Source: Ptychodera flava
Lineage: Eukaryota; Hemichordata; Enteropneusta; Ptychoderidae
Direction: 5' to 3'
NCBI RefSeq assembly: GCF_041260155.1
Contig: NC_091931.1
Location: 13,356,361 to 13,420,360, forward strand
DNA: 64,000 nucleotides
The position numbers and the translations under genes are program-made. Under the pieces are notes generated by a model. It worked only from the letters and a program-made list of their open reading frames with translations, searched no databases and was not told the DNA's origin. This document shows, piece after piece, positions 11,185 through 21,726 of the stretch. Every line of letters begins with the position of its first letter. The first letter of the stretch is position 1.

Positions 11185-14100
11185 TTTGGCACCAAATGAA
11201 AAATGTTGCGGTAATCAAATTTAAAACCACATCACCGCAAAATGGTAGTTAAATGTAAAGGGGCCATAAACAATCCTCTGATTTGCTTTTCCCTTTCGAA
11301 AATTTTTTACCCGAAAGTTCAGGCCAGATGAGTATTTTGATCACCATTAGCATATGCGTGAATAAGTCGCGTTCACTTTACGAGCAGTTTGAACAAGCGC
11401 CTGAAAGCGGCCAACCCCTATCGATAAATGTGGTAAAATACTAAATGGAATAAAATAGTGGATATGAACGTCACATGTGTTTACCAAGGCAGCGCGAGTG
11501 TTATTGAAATATTCAAATTCGGTCGACTTTGCCCAACTGCTACGATAATTCAAACACATTATACAGTTATGTGCAAACATCGTCACTGACAAAAACACTC
11601 TCAAACGACTTATGACAAAAGCTGCTTCAAACAAATCACCAACCGTATCAACAGCGTAACGTATTTCTTACAATTACCCTTCCAGGCCTGACTTTCCTGT
11701 AACATGCCAGAATTACACTTATGTATTTGGGGGTTCGGGCCTGAGAGTCTCAAAGTGTGGACGTTATTAAAATCTGTTTTAATGAAATTAAATTATACTG
11801 TTCTATACAATTTTATCTTAAACAGAGATTAGTAGACAAAACCGAGGAAAACCATCACGAGTACGGAGAAGGCGATGAAGGTATAGTTCTTTCCAAAGTT
11901 CGACGTATTAGATAATTATGTAGACACTTTCTAGCCGTCAAAATATGCTTTATGTAATAAAATAATCTTGCCGTAATAATTATCTACGAAGTGTGATCAC
12001 GTCAATAATCATCTGTAATAATCTGCGAAATGTATGGAATATGCAAGGCAAAACATACCGTGTGCAACCTAAAAAACGATAACTACATGCACGTTTTTTT
12101 TCCCCAAAAAGCATTCAGAATTTTCTCAGAAACTCTGAATAACAAAGTATGACTGAACTTTGCTTAAAACAACAGCACACATTCAATGACGCTAGTTTTT
12201 ACGTGACTTGTGCACCTCTGTTTCACTCATATCTGCAGCAAGCCAGATGTGAAAAATCATGGGGTTAAAAAAAATGGATTTTGGAATGACAACGAATCAT
12301 AAATCTCTGATGGTTACACTAATAAGGTCCAATCAATGAAAAGATACGGCATATGGAAGCATTTTCGACCACAGGCAGTTTGCGTACACCCTGCTCGTAC
12401 CGGGTAGTATATAAACTAACTGGCGGGCCTAACAGATGTTGGCGAATGGCGGAGATGCTGAGGTCATATTCATTCACTACGCGATTAACATAGGATCATT
12501 GTTCTGTCTGTCTGTCTGTCTGTCTGTATGTCTGTCTGTCTGTTTATGTGTGTCTCTGCCTCTGTCTCTGTCCCCTCTCTCAGATAGTCTACTGGATCGT
12601 CTTAGACATGCTCGACTAGATACATCTCTCTACTACATTATTTGTGGATCAGGTAATGTCTTCTCCATGATTTACACTATGCATTTACTCCAATAAAATA
12701 ATTTGAATACAGCGTACACATGTTGACTGGCCATGAGGGTAACAGCATACGTCTGTACCCTGAGGGACTGTGAGTCACCCCAAAGATAAACTTTTTCCCT
12801 AGGCAGAGGGAAATGTTCTGTTTTTGGGGTGACTCACAGGCCCGAGGGGTTAAAGATGTATGCTGTTACCTTCATAGCCAGTCAATATGTGTTTTACAAC
12901 ACACTTCATTCACAGTCATGTGTAAGAATGTACCATATATAAATTACGCAGTTAGGCACATAACTTTTGGCGTTAGAGTGGTTCGGCAAGAACGAAGTTT
13001 TTCCCGACAGCGTCGCTATACTTCTGCAAAACATTCATAGCGCATTTGATGATCGTTTTCGTCCGTTTCGAATCCATATTGGAAAACAAAGTAATCAGCT
13101 CTTCTTCAGAAACTAGGATAGACCGAGAAATTTTCTCGATTATCGTTTCGCTTGGCCGCAGACGATATGTTTGTTTACATTCCTGTTCGCGTTTGCGCAA
13201 ATGTCGTTTTGAAGTTAGCGGGCATAAGTTGTCGGAAGTGATACCTGGCAGGCAACAGTTCCGACAACTGATGCCTGATGACGTCGTTTACGTGAATCAG
13301 CACAAAACGACCACATCCCACGTGACTATCATTTGACGAATAAGAACACTGAGTGCAGATGGTGTGTGTCATAATAACCTATGTTTTATAACAGAAAGTG
13401 ATTTTGTTTAGTTCTGTATAGTCCAGTGTAGTGTGGCTGACGAGTCGTGCGGTGCTGCGCTGCGCAACAAATAGTCGTTGGGTGTATATATAGTGTAACA
13501 CGGGGTAGTATAGTACGGTGTCGTTGATTGAAATGTAGTGAAGTGCATTACATTGCATTACATCGCATTGCATTGCCTCGTATTGCATTATATTGTATTG
13601 TATTGCATTGCATTGCAATATATTGTATTGTATTGTATTGTATTGTATTGTATTGTATTGTATTGTATTGTATTGTATTGTATTGTATTACATTGTTTTG
13701 TTTTGTATTTTTTGTATTGAGATGCAAATTGAACTCCACTGTGTCTTCTCTTCTAGCTGTGCCTACGTGTACAGTCGGCTGTCTAGTCTTTACTGGAGTG
13801 TCACTCTTGCTTCCAACCGCCATGATAGTCATTGGTAAGCATTGTGTCGCAGAATGATATATAGTTATTATCTCACGAAATTCCATTTAATCTTTACTGC
13901 AAAGAGCACCGTTAGACGTCGACTTAACAATTCACTTTGTAGTATTGAAGTTTCATATTGCTTAATCGTAGAAACGCCTGGGATTTATCTGTTAGGTCTC
14001 TGTATTGTAAATTATTCCAAGGGTATTAATAATTTTGCGAATGTGAGTCCCTTGAGCTAACTACAAACAAGATAAAATGAAAAAAAACAAACATCTAAAA

Positions 14101-14864
14101 ACAGAACGCTGAAACAAATTGCTCGTATTTTATACTGTCACGGTGAACTGCCAAACGACAAGACTTCATACCTACGTATATACTCGGGATATTGTGACAA
14201 TACACATAAATCATAGCATTCATCCATTGGTTTCGTTTGCCTGAAAATGACTCTAATATTTATGTTTGTCATACTACAACAATTTTGTGGCACGTTTAAA
14301 TCTGGACGAATCATATCTGAGTAACGATACGTCCAGACGAAGTGTAGCTCGAAGTAATCCATATTGTTAAGTGCTTTGTCTTCAACCTAATGTAAGAATA
14401 TGACTCATTAATAAGATTAACCACATGATGGAACTCGTCCGTCAAGGACTAATAAAATGATAAAGGCCGAATATTATGGAAATTTTCATTAATCTTTTGT
14501 TCACCTACGGTAACGTCTTCATGCACAAAGTTTAACGCCCAAAGTATTACATTTTGTCCTACCTACTTGTATGTGCAACTAATTTCAAACGCTGATTAGC
14601 TATATCTGTCAATATTAAAATTACTAATATGAAAGTGTATTTTTCATTGGTCATCTTAATATACCTTTGAATCATTTGCTCTTTGTCACTTCTGCTAATA
14701 AATGACTGAGTTAGTGGATGAGTGGATGAGTTGGTGGGTCAGTCAGTGGGTATGCAAACAAGTTTAGTAAGTAAGTAGGTATGTATATTGTAACCGACTT
14801 ACTTATTGACGGTGCTCTTTGGGCATTACGAAAATAAGAGTAAGTAAGTAAGTGAGTGAGTGAG

Positions 14865-14906
<42 letters not shown>

Positions 14907-17900
14907 CTTTATTCCTTCTCAACACATGAGAAGAGTTACATCAACACATTAAATTACAGAGGTAGTAAGGGAAAAGAGTTACTCAAAAAAACACAAAATT
15001 ATATAAGTAAGCTTCTGACAGAAGGCAATTATAATACACGATACTAAGTTCAGTTCTCAAGGCACATTTGCACAAATTAAAGTCCAGCACAATTTCTTGA
15101 AGAGTTGCTTGTTCACAAGACTCCTGGTAGTCAATCATGTAAATACTATCTCCTAAAATATTTCCAATGAAGTCAAGGTCATTTAAGTTGAAAAGTGTGT
15201 GGTGAGTGGGTGGGTGAGTGAGTGAGTGAGTGAGTGAGTGAGTGAGTGAGTGAGTGAGTGAGTGAGTAAATAGGTAAGTATGAGTAAGACGTAACCAACT
15301 TACTAACTGATGGTGCTCTTCGATCATCAGGTACGAAAGTGTATTTTTCTGTTGTAAAACAGGGAGGTATTAGGAGACTCATTAAAATTTTAGGGTCGCG
15401 TTCTTGATTTGTGACTAGCAAAACTCGATGGACGATAACAAATTTTAAAAGCACAGATTTCCTCTAGTCTATCAATTCTAACGACTCAGTTTTTTATTCA
15501 CGAAAATTTACACCAGTCGATACTGATATCCACTTTAATGTGAAACCGAGTAGTTGTAAAATTTAATTCTTCTTTCTTGTCTTTTGACAACGGCTGTCAA
15601 GCTAGCACCGGGTTATGCTGATAGGAACTGGAAAAAATAGAAACAGCCAGCGAAGATTTCAACAGACGAGTCGGCATCTGGTTACAATTTGGAATGATAG
15701 TTAGAACTGAATATAGTTCCTTTTTCCAAATAATCATACAGGGGAACATTGTGTGTACACTGAGCGGGACGACACAGCATTTCTAACCCTAAAATATGTT
15801 TTGTCCTCGAACGGTATGTTAGAAAGTATCTGCATTTTGAACCTGAGGGCGCTTCGACACACGGACAAGACGGTCAACGTGTTCTATCGAGCTTGTTAGA
15901 AGACATTGGCATACCCGTGTTCTCTCCGCATTTTCATTGAAAGGGGTACTTTGTGCCAAATTCATCAAAATTAGGGGGCGGACTTAACATTTTAGGGGGC
16001 AGTCACTGTTGATGTTGACTTTGCCTTCCTGACAAGTGCTTTCCCGATATAATGACGATCATCACCCAGTTAAGTTGCGCCATCTATGTCTCATGCAGCA
16101 CAAGTACTTTCATCGACATCGTGATTTTGTCAACTTGTGGTATGATCGGCTGCTCTCCATCTTCTGTCGATTTGTCACCAACAGGTTCACAGTAAGTGAT
16201 GCTACCCACAACTCCCCTTGATTTGTTCACTCGGACATTTTTTGCTAAAGGCTTTTTCAACTTTATCAGTATATTAACAATTTTTAACTTACAATTTAAG
16301 TTCAGGATTATTTGTCAAGACTATGTTCCAAAATTATTGATTATGTTTGCAATTCAAGAGTAAAGTGAATGAGAAGTTGATGTTTGGAGGTGCTAAAAAT
16401 TGCACACTTGTCAAGATAAAGTTATCAGCAACTAAGACGGTCTCATCATACCACCTGTCAGACATGCAAATTTCCTTTGTTACGAACATTTAAAAAAATC
16501 AATACCCTTTCTTTTGCCAACACAGATGCAACTTATTATCTTAGTTTCCTTGAAAATATTGTGTATGGCTGTCAAAAATCTATGTCGACAAAATTACAAA
16601 ATTGCTATCTCCTCCGCGGAAAAGGGGTTGATCTTCTCATTATTCACAGTGAAATATCAGAAAATTATGATCATTAGAACTATGTTGCCAGAATTTTGAA
16701 ATATGGACCGAGTTGTTCTGTGTACAGAAGAAATTTGCTTCAGTTCAGTGAGTGATCTCCGTGTGTACAGATCATGGAGCATTGTGGGTAGCCTCACTTA
16801 CTGTGAGGTTTCGCCTATACGGAATTTGACCTATTTGGTCCGTTAGACAGGTGCAGCCAACGAACTATGCACTTTTAAAGGGGTCCTTACTATGATTGTA
16901 CATGACAAGTAATGTAAACTGACTAATTTTAAGTCAAGAGGGTAATTAATTAGCTGTTCTTAATTTGCCCTCCCACTGAAAATTTTTCGACTTACCCGCC
17001 GCACTCAAACTTCATTTTTCCCCGATCCCCACATATTTTTGCCTGTTTCCCCTCCCCACTGTGAATGTTTGGAGCTCACCTGCCCTGTTGTGAAAAAAAT
17101 TGCTGATTTCCCCTGCCGTGAAATAATTCCCCTCAAAATTTTGTCATTCCATTTCCCCTGCAGACATGAAGCTACCCTACCCTGTGATAAAAAAAAAGAC
17201 TGTCGATTTTCCCCTGCCCTGAGAAAAAATTTCCCATGAAAATTAACATTCTCATGCAGACACATACTGCAGTGGCCTTGTATTTGGTGTCCGTCTCGCA
17301 GTACAGAGAGTGAGATGTGGGATCAATCGATAGGCAATGTAGTCTGGGTAACCTTTAAACGGTAGAAGTACTTGTACTGTGTCCCCATCCCCGGAAACAC
17401 CATGGCTGAAATTCCCCTGTCCCCGTTTGAAAAGTAGCTTCCCCTCTCCTCGTTTTTCGCCAAGCCCTGTCCCCAAGACAATCAACCAATATCTGCCCTG
17501 CCCGACAAAAATACTAAAATTTGCTCCCCTGCCACCTAAAAATATGTCCCCTGCCCAAGCAAAATTAAGATTTCTCCTGCCCTCAAAAATTGCTTCCGGA
17601 ATAGCTTTTTCGATGAATAGCTCCGTTGGCTGCACCTGGTTAGACACGATTTGGTCCGAATTTGAGGTTCAAATCCATGAAAATATCCACCGATCACAGT
17701 CGCTTGTGAACCGATACACGACGGCCGCTGTGTGGTATACGTTTTAGAAACACATCGGTTCACAAGCGACTGTGGCGTCGAACAAACGATCGGGTTACAT
17801 TGCAGTCGAGATCGATCGTCACCTCAGCGTGCCTACAGTGTTTAATGTTCTGCTCACAAACTTTACCGCCATCACAATATTAACATAATATTGCATTAGT

Positions 17901-19420
17901 ATCCGTGGAGACTGAACCGCAACTAGTATGTCGTTGGCTGCTTTTTCGATGTTTACACCCCACCTCATGCACGTTACCAAAGCTGAATGACAGGCAATAT
18001 TTTGTCTTTTCCGAGGGAGTATTATGACTAGAAACAACAGCAAATTCACTGGTCACTACTTTGCGCGCTTCGGCCTCCATTATACTATAGACGCGTACCT
18101 CTAAGCTTGCTGTCTTTTGCTCGCGATTTCCGCGCTGTCAGTAACTTTTTCAGGGCAGATAATGGCTCGAAATGCGCAATTTGCGCATTGCGCAGTCGAG
18201 AGAAAACTCTCCATAATCCCTCGAACTGAAACCCATGGAGGAATGTTTAAACAAACTCAAAAGATGTGCAAAGGAAAATCTTTAGAGGCCAATTTTATAT
18301 GCAATTGTTTTCATATAAGTAGGTCTATAAGCTCTTTCGACAATGTGCATTGCAGTGTGCGTGATATACTATTGCATTGCCTGTATTAAAATTATTTCAT
18401 ACAGATATTAGCTTACATAACATGTCCGTTTCGCAATACGTTGTTCCCCGTATGCGGTTGATACTGAACAAATCTAATCAGTTCTGGCTATCGTTCCAAG
18501 CGCCACCAATGCCTCGACTCGCTTGTTAATATCTTTCTTGAATTTGGATAAACTTATTTGAGTTCGTATCGAGAATTTCGCGGTGCTTACTTGTCAGCTT
18601 TTGTAATTCTAACCTACTAAATTCCATTTTCAACCATCTGAAAAATGCAAGGCGCTTACAAATGCTAAATACTGTCCTTAATACATATTAGGTTCAATCT
18701 ACATGAACAGCTGTACGGCTGAACCATACGTACCTCTATACCTGGTGGTTGAGGGCGCCTTCCTAATGGTATTGTTCATCTTGTTGGTCTGTCTTGTTAA
18801 GAAATGTGGACGTCCGGCGACTGATGGCAGTAACACTGGTGCTACTTTTTGGATTAAATCTTTGACCGGAATGAACTGCGTGTTCTTGTTGGCCTGGTTT
18901 ATTGCAGGTAATTTAGCTATATTAGGATGTATGCATTGTTTTATTGTTGATTAAATCATGCCAGTACATTGACGGCGCAAATGCAGCGATCTGATTGGTC
19001 GAGACGTGCATAGAACCGTGGAGTATTCGCGATTTACCACGGTAGGCACACGCGCGAACTCTCGGCAAGTGCAAAAATCCTTTTTTGACGTTTCATCCTA
19101 GAATTTCAATACACTGTTAGAAATTTACCCCGTATACTTGTTTTTCATAAATTTCATCACATTGTCTCTCTCACCGTTTGTATACAAACGAAACATTGCG
19201 ATTGTTAAATGCAATTTGATTTAATAAGGGTTGGTATCTCTTTGCAGGTAATTACTGGATTTACCACATATACCAACCCGATTACTATGACACAGGTTCT
19301 CAGTACTGTCATTACACTTTGTATATGTTCTCTTTCTGGTTGACGAATGTAGTTTACATTCTTCTCGGATTGCGACTAGCTTGGGTGTATTTTGATTATC
19401 TGATCAAGTTTATTCAATGA
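10515..19420 (+). CDS. TMEM272-like four-pass membrane protein, copy 2
   Basis: Coding exons are 10515-10538, 11826-11880, 12584-12652, 13757-13834, 18692-18907 and 19248-19420; they join without frame change into about 204 codons. Exon 1 encodes MADEENQR in an acaaATGG start context. The second exon ends HHEYGEGDE and has no PPxY motif, unlike copies 1 and 3. TM1 is in exon 4 (about residues 52-75), TM2 follows CTAEPYVPLYLVVEGAF, TM3 is CVFLLAWFIAGNYWIY and TM4 contains YCHYTLYMFSFWL. The loop between TM2 and TM3 is basic and Ser/Thr/Gly-rich instead of acidic, and the tail ends AWVYFDYLIKFIQ instead of a Cys cluster. It is the most diverged of the three copies. Intron 4 (13835-18691) is long and packed with repeats. 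The membrane topology is inferred; molecular function is unknown to me. Confidence 0.82.
11097..11185. repeat. (GA)n microsatellite with G-run
   Basis: About 80 bases of nearly pure GA dinucleotide end in a run of nine G. It lies in intron 1 of TMEM272-like copy 2. Confidence 0.95.
12503..12543. repeat. (CTGT)n microsatellite
   Basis: Roughly ten CTGT units with one variant lie about 40 bases before the acceptor of exon 3 in TMEM272-like copy 2. With the following CTCTGCCTCTG tract they supply a long pyrimidine-rich lead-in to that splice site. Confidence 0.9.
12716..12892. mobile_element. Hairpin (foldback/MITE-like) element, ~177 bp
   Basis: The left arm (12716 to about 12785) is the imperfect reverse complement of the right arm (about 12817 to 12892). 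Outer ends are ACACATGTTGACTGGC and GCCAGTCAATATGTGT, inner ends GTGAGTCACCCCAAA and TTTGGGGTGACTCAC. About 30 bases form the loop. It sits in intron 3 of TMEM272-like copy 2. Near full-length self-complementarity is typical of small foldback MITEs; no target duplication was clear. Confidence 0.8.
13220..13275. repeat. Short inverted repeat
   Basis: GGCATAAGTTGTCGGAA (13220-13236) pairs with TTCCGACAACTGATGCC (13259-13275), with one mismatch and a loop of about 22 bases. It lies in intron 3 of TMEM272-like copy 2 and has no obvious role. Confidence 0.7.
13545..13710. repeat. (TATTG)n microsatellite
   Basis: A pentanucleotide array, pure TATTG from about 13617 to 13688 and degenerate (CATTG, CATTA, TTTTG) on both sides. 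It ends about 45 bases before exon 4 of TMEM272-like copy 2. Because five is not a multiple of three it stays open in several frames, which are artefacts. Confidence 0.95.
14838..14904. repeat. (AGTA/GAGT)n then (TTG)n microsatellite
   Basis: A short AGTA/GAGT run passes directly into about thirteen TTG units. It is in intron 4 of TMEM272-like copy 2. Confidence 0.9.
15202..15267. repeat. (GAGT)n microsatellite
   Basis: About fifteen GAGT units with GTGG variants at the left end. It lies in intron 4 of TMEM272-like copy 2, about 300 bases from a smaller array of the same motif. Confidence 0.92.
15592..15700. repeat. Dispersed repeat copy shared with EGF-gene introns
   Basis: The core TCAAGCTAGCACCG, followed about 60 bases later by CAACAGAC-AGTC-GCAT, also occurs in the A-to-B introns of the EGF gene (near 34117, 36567, 39027 and 41474). 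The spacing and order of the two blocks agree. This suggests a dispersed repeat family that was in the EGF block before it multiplied. Confidence 0.5.
16848..17638. mobile_element. Non-autonomous DNA element, 15-bp TIRs and 6-bp target duplication
   Basis: CAGGTGCAGCCAACG (16848-16862) is mirrored exactly by CGTTGGCTGCACCTG (17624-17638), and similarity continues about 10 bases inward. Immediately outside both ends is GTTAGA (16842-16847 and 17639-17644), a direct repeat expected of a target-site duplication. The 791-bp interior has no transposase; it is filled with strand-biased blocks around CCCCTGCCCTG followed by A-runs. The element lies in intron 4 of TMEM272-like copy 2. The CAG start recalls hAT ends, but hAT duplications are normally 8 bp, so the superfamily is left open. 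Confidence 0.75.
17695..17774. repeat. Perfect 21-bp inverted repeat
   Basis: The arms at 17695-17715 and 17754-17774 are exact reverse complements (core GTCGCTTGTGAACCGAT) separated by 38 bases. It starts only about 50 bases outside the 791-bp TIR element and may be a separate small hairpin element. Confidence 0.8.
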
Positions 19421-19606
19421 GAAGATGTTTCAGAGAAAGTTCGCTGATTCCGGTATATCCAACTGTCATCCGACACAGTCTTTCATCATAGCTAGAAACA
19501 ATTAAACTTTTTGCATGGTTTCTCCACTGAATAGGATATGAATCATTTTAAAATTGTGGCGTAAATGTTTAATGCAGTCTTAACTGTCAGAAAAATCGTT
19601 AGATAA

Positions 19607-19612
19607 AATAAA
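19607..19612 (+). promoter_or_regulatory. Candidate poly(A) signal, TMEM272-like copy 2
   Basis: AATAAA about 190 bases after the stop codon of the second TMEM272-like gene, the nearest good hexamer on that side. Confidence 0.45.
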
Positions 19613-21726
19613 CAACTAGCAAATATTACAATTGGCATGGTCACTTGCGAAGTATGTTCATGAATGCGACATTGCTCTTGACCGCTTGGTCGTTTTATTG
19701 ATGAGTGCTTTGCGGTGATGTATGTGATGTTTTATGCGTGATATGCCGTTCATATCAAAGTCACTTTATTCACGCTAACGTTAAAAGAAACGGGAGCTTT
19801 CAAACGTGAAGGACTTATTTCAAAGGCCACGAATTGTTCGATACCCAGACTGCTTGAAGCTGTATTGGAGAAACATTCTTCAAGGTATTGTCGAGATTTT
19901 TAAAGATGCCGACATTAATTGTCGGTTTTACCGAGCGCATTCTTCGACTATAAGATAACGCTAACATAAGACAACATATTAGGTGTGAGCACTCACATGA
20001 GGGCGGGGTATTCCTTCTCCTATTGCCTATGTGTAGAGCTATAAACAGTTTGATTTCAATGATGAGATTCTTGAAGCGCATAGGATACTTATAACCACGA
20101 TGAAAACCTAGAGATCAAAGACAGACGTGTTGTCATCTTTCTTACACAGGCAAAAACCTAAAGATGACAGTGCTAAACCACTCTTCAGTTTATATAGAAC
20201 ACGATTGGAACTAATTTTGGATAATTTGATGATGAAGTAATGTCTTTAAAATCTGCAAATGTAAGCTAATCTGCTTTTCTTTTTACGTTACACACTTGTT
20301 GTTATGAGTAATTTGTAACATTGGGACATTCAGCTATACGGCATTTAACGATAAAATTTGAACAATATGAAAATCCAATTATCTCAAATTAGTTCCAACT
20401 TGTTATAGATAGGTCGATATTACTAATTCATCGTGAGAAAGCAATCATAAGTGGTAAGAGCGGTGTACTTATTCAGGGTGTACTTGAAATATTGATTTTC
20501 TAACATGGTAATTTTGTGAAAATCAATTAGCTTCCCTGATCAAAAATTTGGTTTCTATTCTTCAAAGTACAAGATAAAGGTCAAAAGTTTTAGAAAGAAG
20601 ATTTTAAAACATGTGAATGTTTAATGGCTAACTTTTAAATCGTTATTATCGAGATGCTCGTCATCTGCCTAAAAGTAAGCGTGTTGCTACTGATAGTAAC
20701 CTTTTCATAAACGTTTTGACATTTTCCCTCAATCACGTTGTTTCCATGAACGCAGAATCACAAGACCAAGGCAAGACCAATGTCACAAGATTGCTTTTTG
20801 GAGTCATTGTAACATGAAGTATTCTACAGCCTGAGTGATCCTAACGCACAATTTCATACTAATATGTTGAAGCATAGCTTGATATGTATTGTCTTATCTT
20901 ACTTCGTCTGGCCGCGTTGAACGAAAAAGCCTCTCTCCGTTGTTCTGTATCATTTTAGTCATTACGTGTTACCGTACTCCTATACATGAAAAGCTGATTA
21001 TGATGTACAGACCTTCAATGCATCTTTTTTGACCCTAACCCACAACGCGTTAAAGCCTACTATTTAAAAAAAATATTCAATATTGGTGATGGCGAAATGA
21101 TGGTATCAAAGAATGAACGCGGGGAATTCTGTTTCCTTTCAATTCGAAAAAACATAAATTTCCGATGACATTACAATGTCCTTATCTCTAGGAGGCGTAA
21201 AGTCAACATTCTCCCTAACGACGAGGACGTTATTCTTTTCCACATAGAGAGTTCATTTTAGGGTCACATTATTTTTAATCAGAGACTCAAGCTGTGCAGC
21301 ACGTTTGAACTGGACTCGGGAAATCAGAGGGACAAAAGCATTTCTTTTTATTTGGTCGATCATATCGATCAAATAAAAAATAAGCATTGTTAATTAATAT
21401 TCACGTTTACTCTTGGGACTTTCTTTCTGTGATTTTCAATAATGCATCAGGGCAAAGAATCGATTACCTTCCTTGGTTTTTATCAGAAGACATCTTCATT
21501 TATTGCCTATCGTAGTAATTTAAAGTAATCCGTAAAATTTGAAAGTTGTCATTTAAAAATGAAGTCGAACGGTTAGCCTAATAAGAGAGTTTGATGCTGA
21601 TCGACACCACATAACCTCGGGAAAACCCGAGGTCATGTGATCAGGCTGGTAAGCTGTCACATGATACCCTCAAGGCCTGGAAGTAGTTCGGGCCTACAAG
21701 ACTTTAAGAAACGACTAGATATCAGA
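19613..21726. other. Intergenic region between TMEM272-like copies 2 and 3
   Basis: About 2.1 kb without a recognised exon. It holds two small hairpins: TTTATTTGGTCGAT at 21347-21360 against 21364-21377, and ACCTCGG/CCGAGGT near 21612-21632, about 95 bases before the start codon of copy 3. The second could lie in its promoter or 5' leader, which is speculation. Confidence 0.5.

Noticed and set aside
13528-13886. Open frames across the (TATTG)n array
   Set aside because: Pentanucleotide repeat artefact; only 13757-13834 is a real exon.
17005-17747. Pro/Ser-rich open frames inside the 791-bp element
   Set aside because: They arise from CCCCTGCCC blocks and are open on both strands; no transposase motifs.
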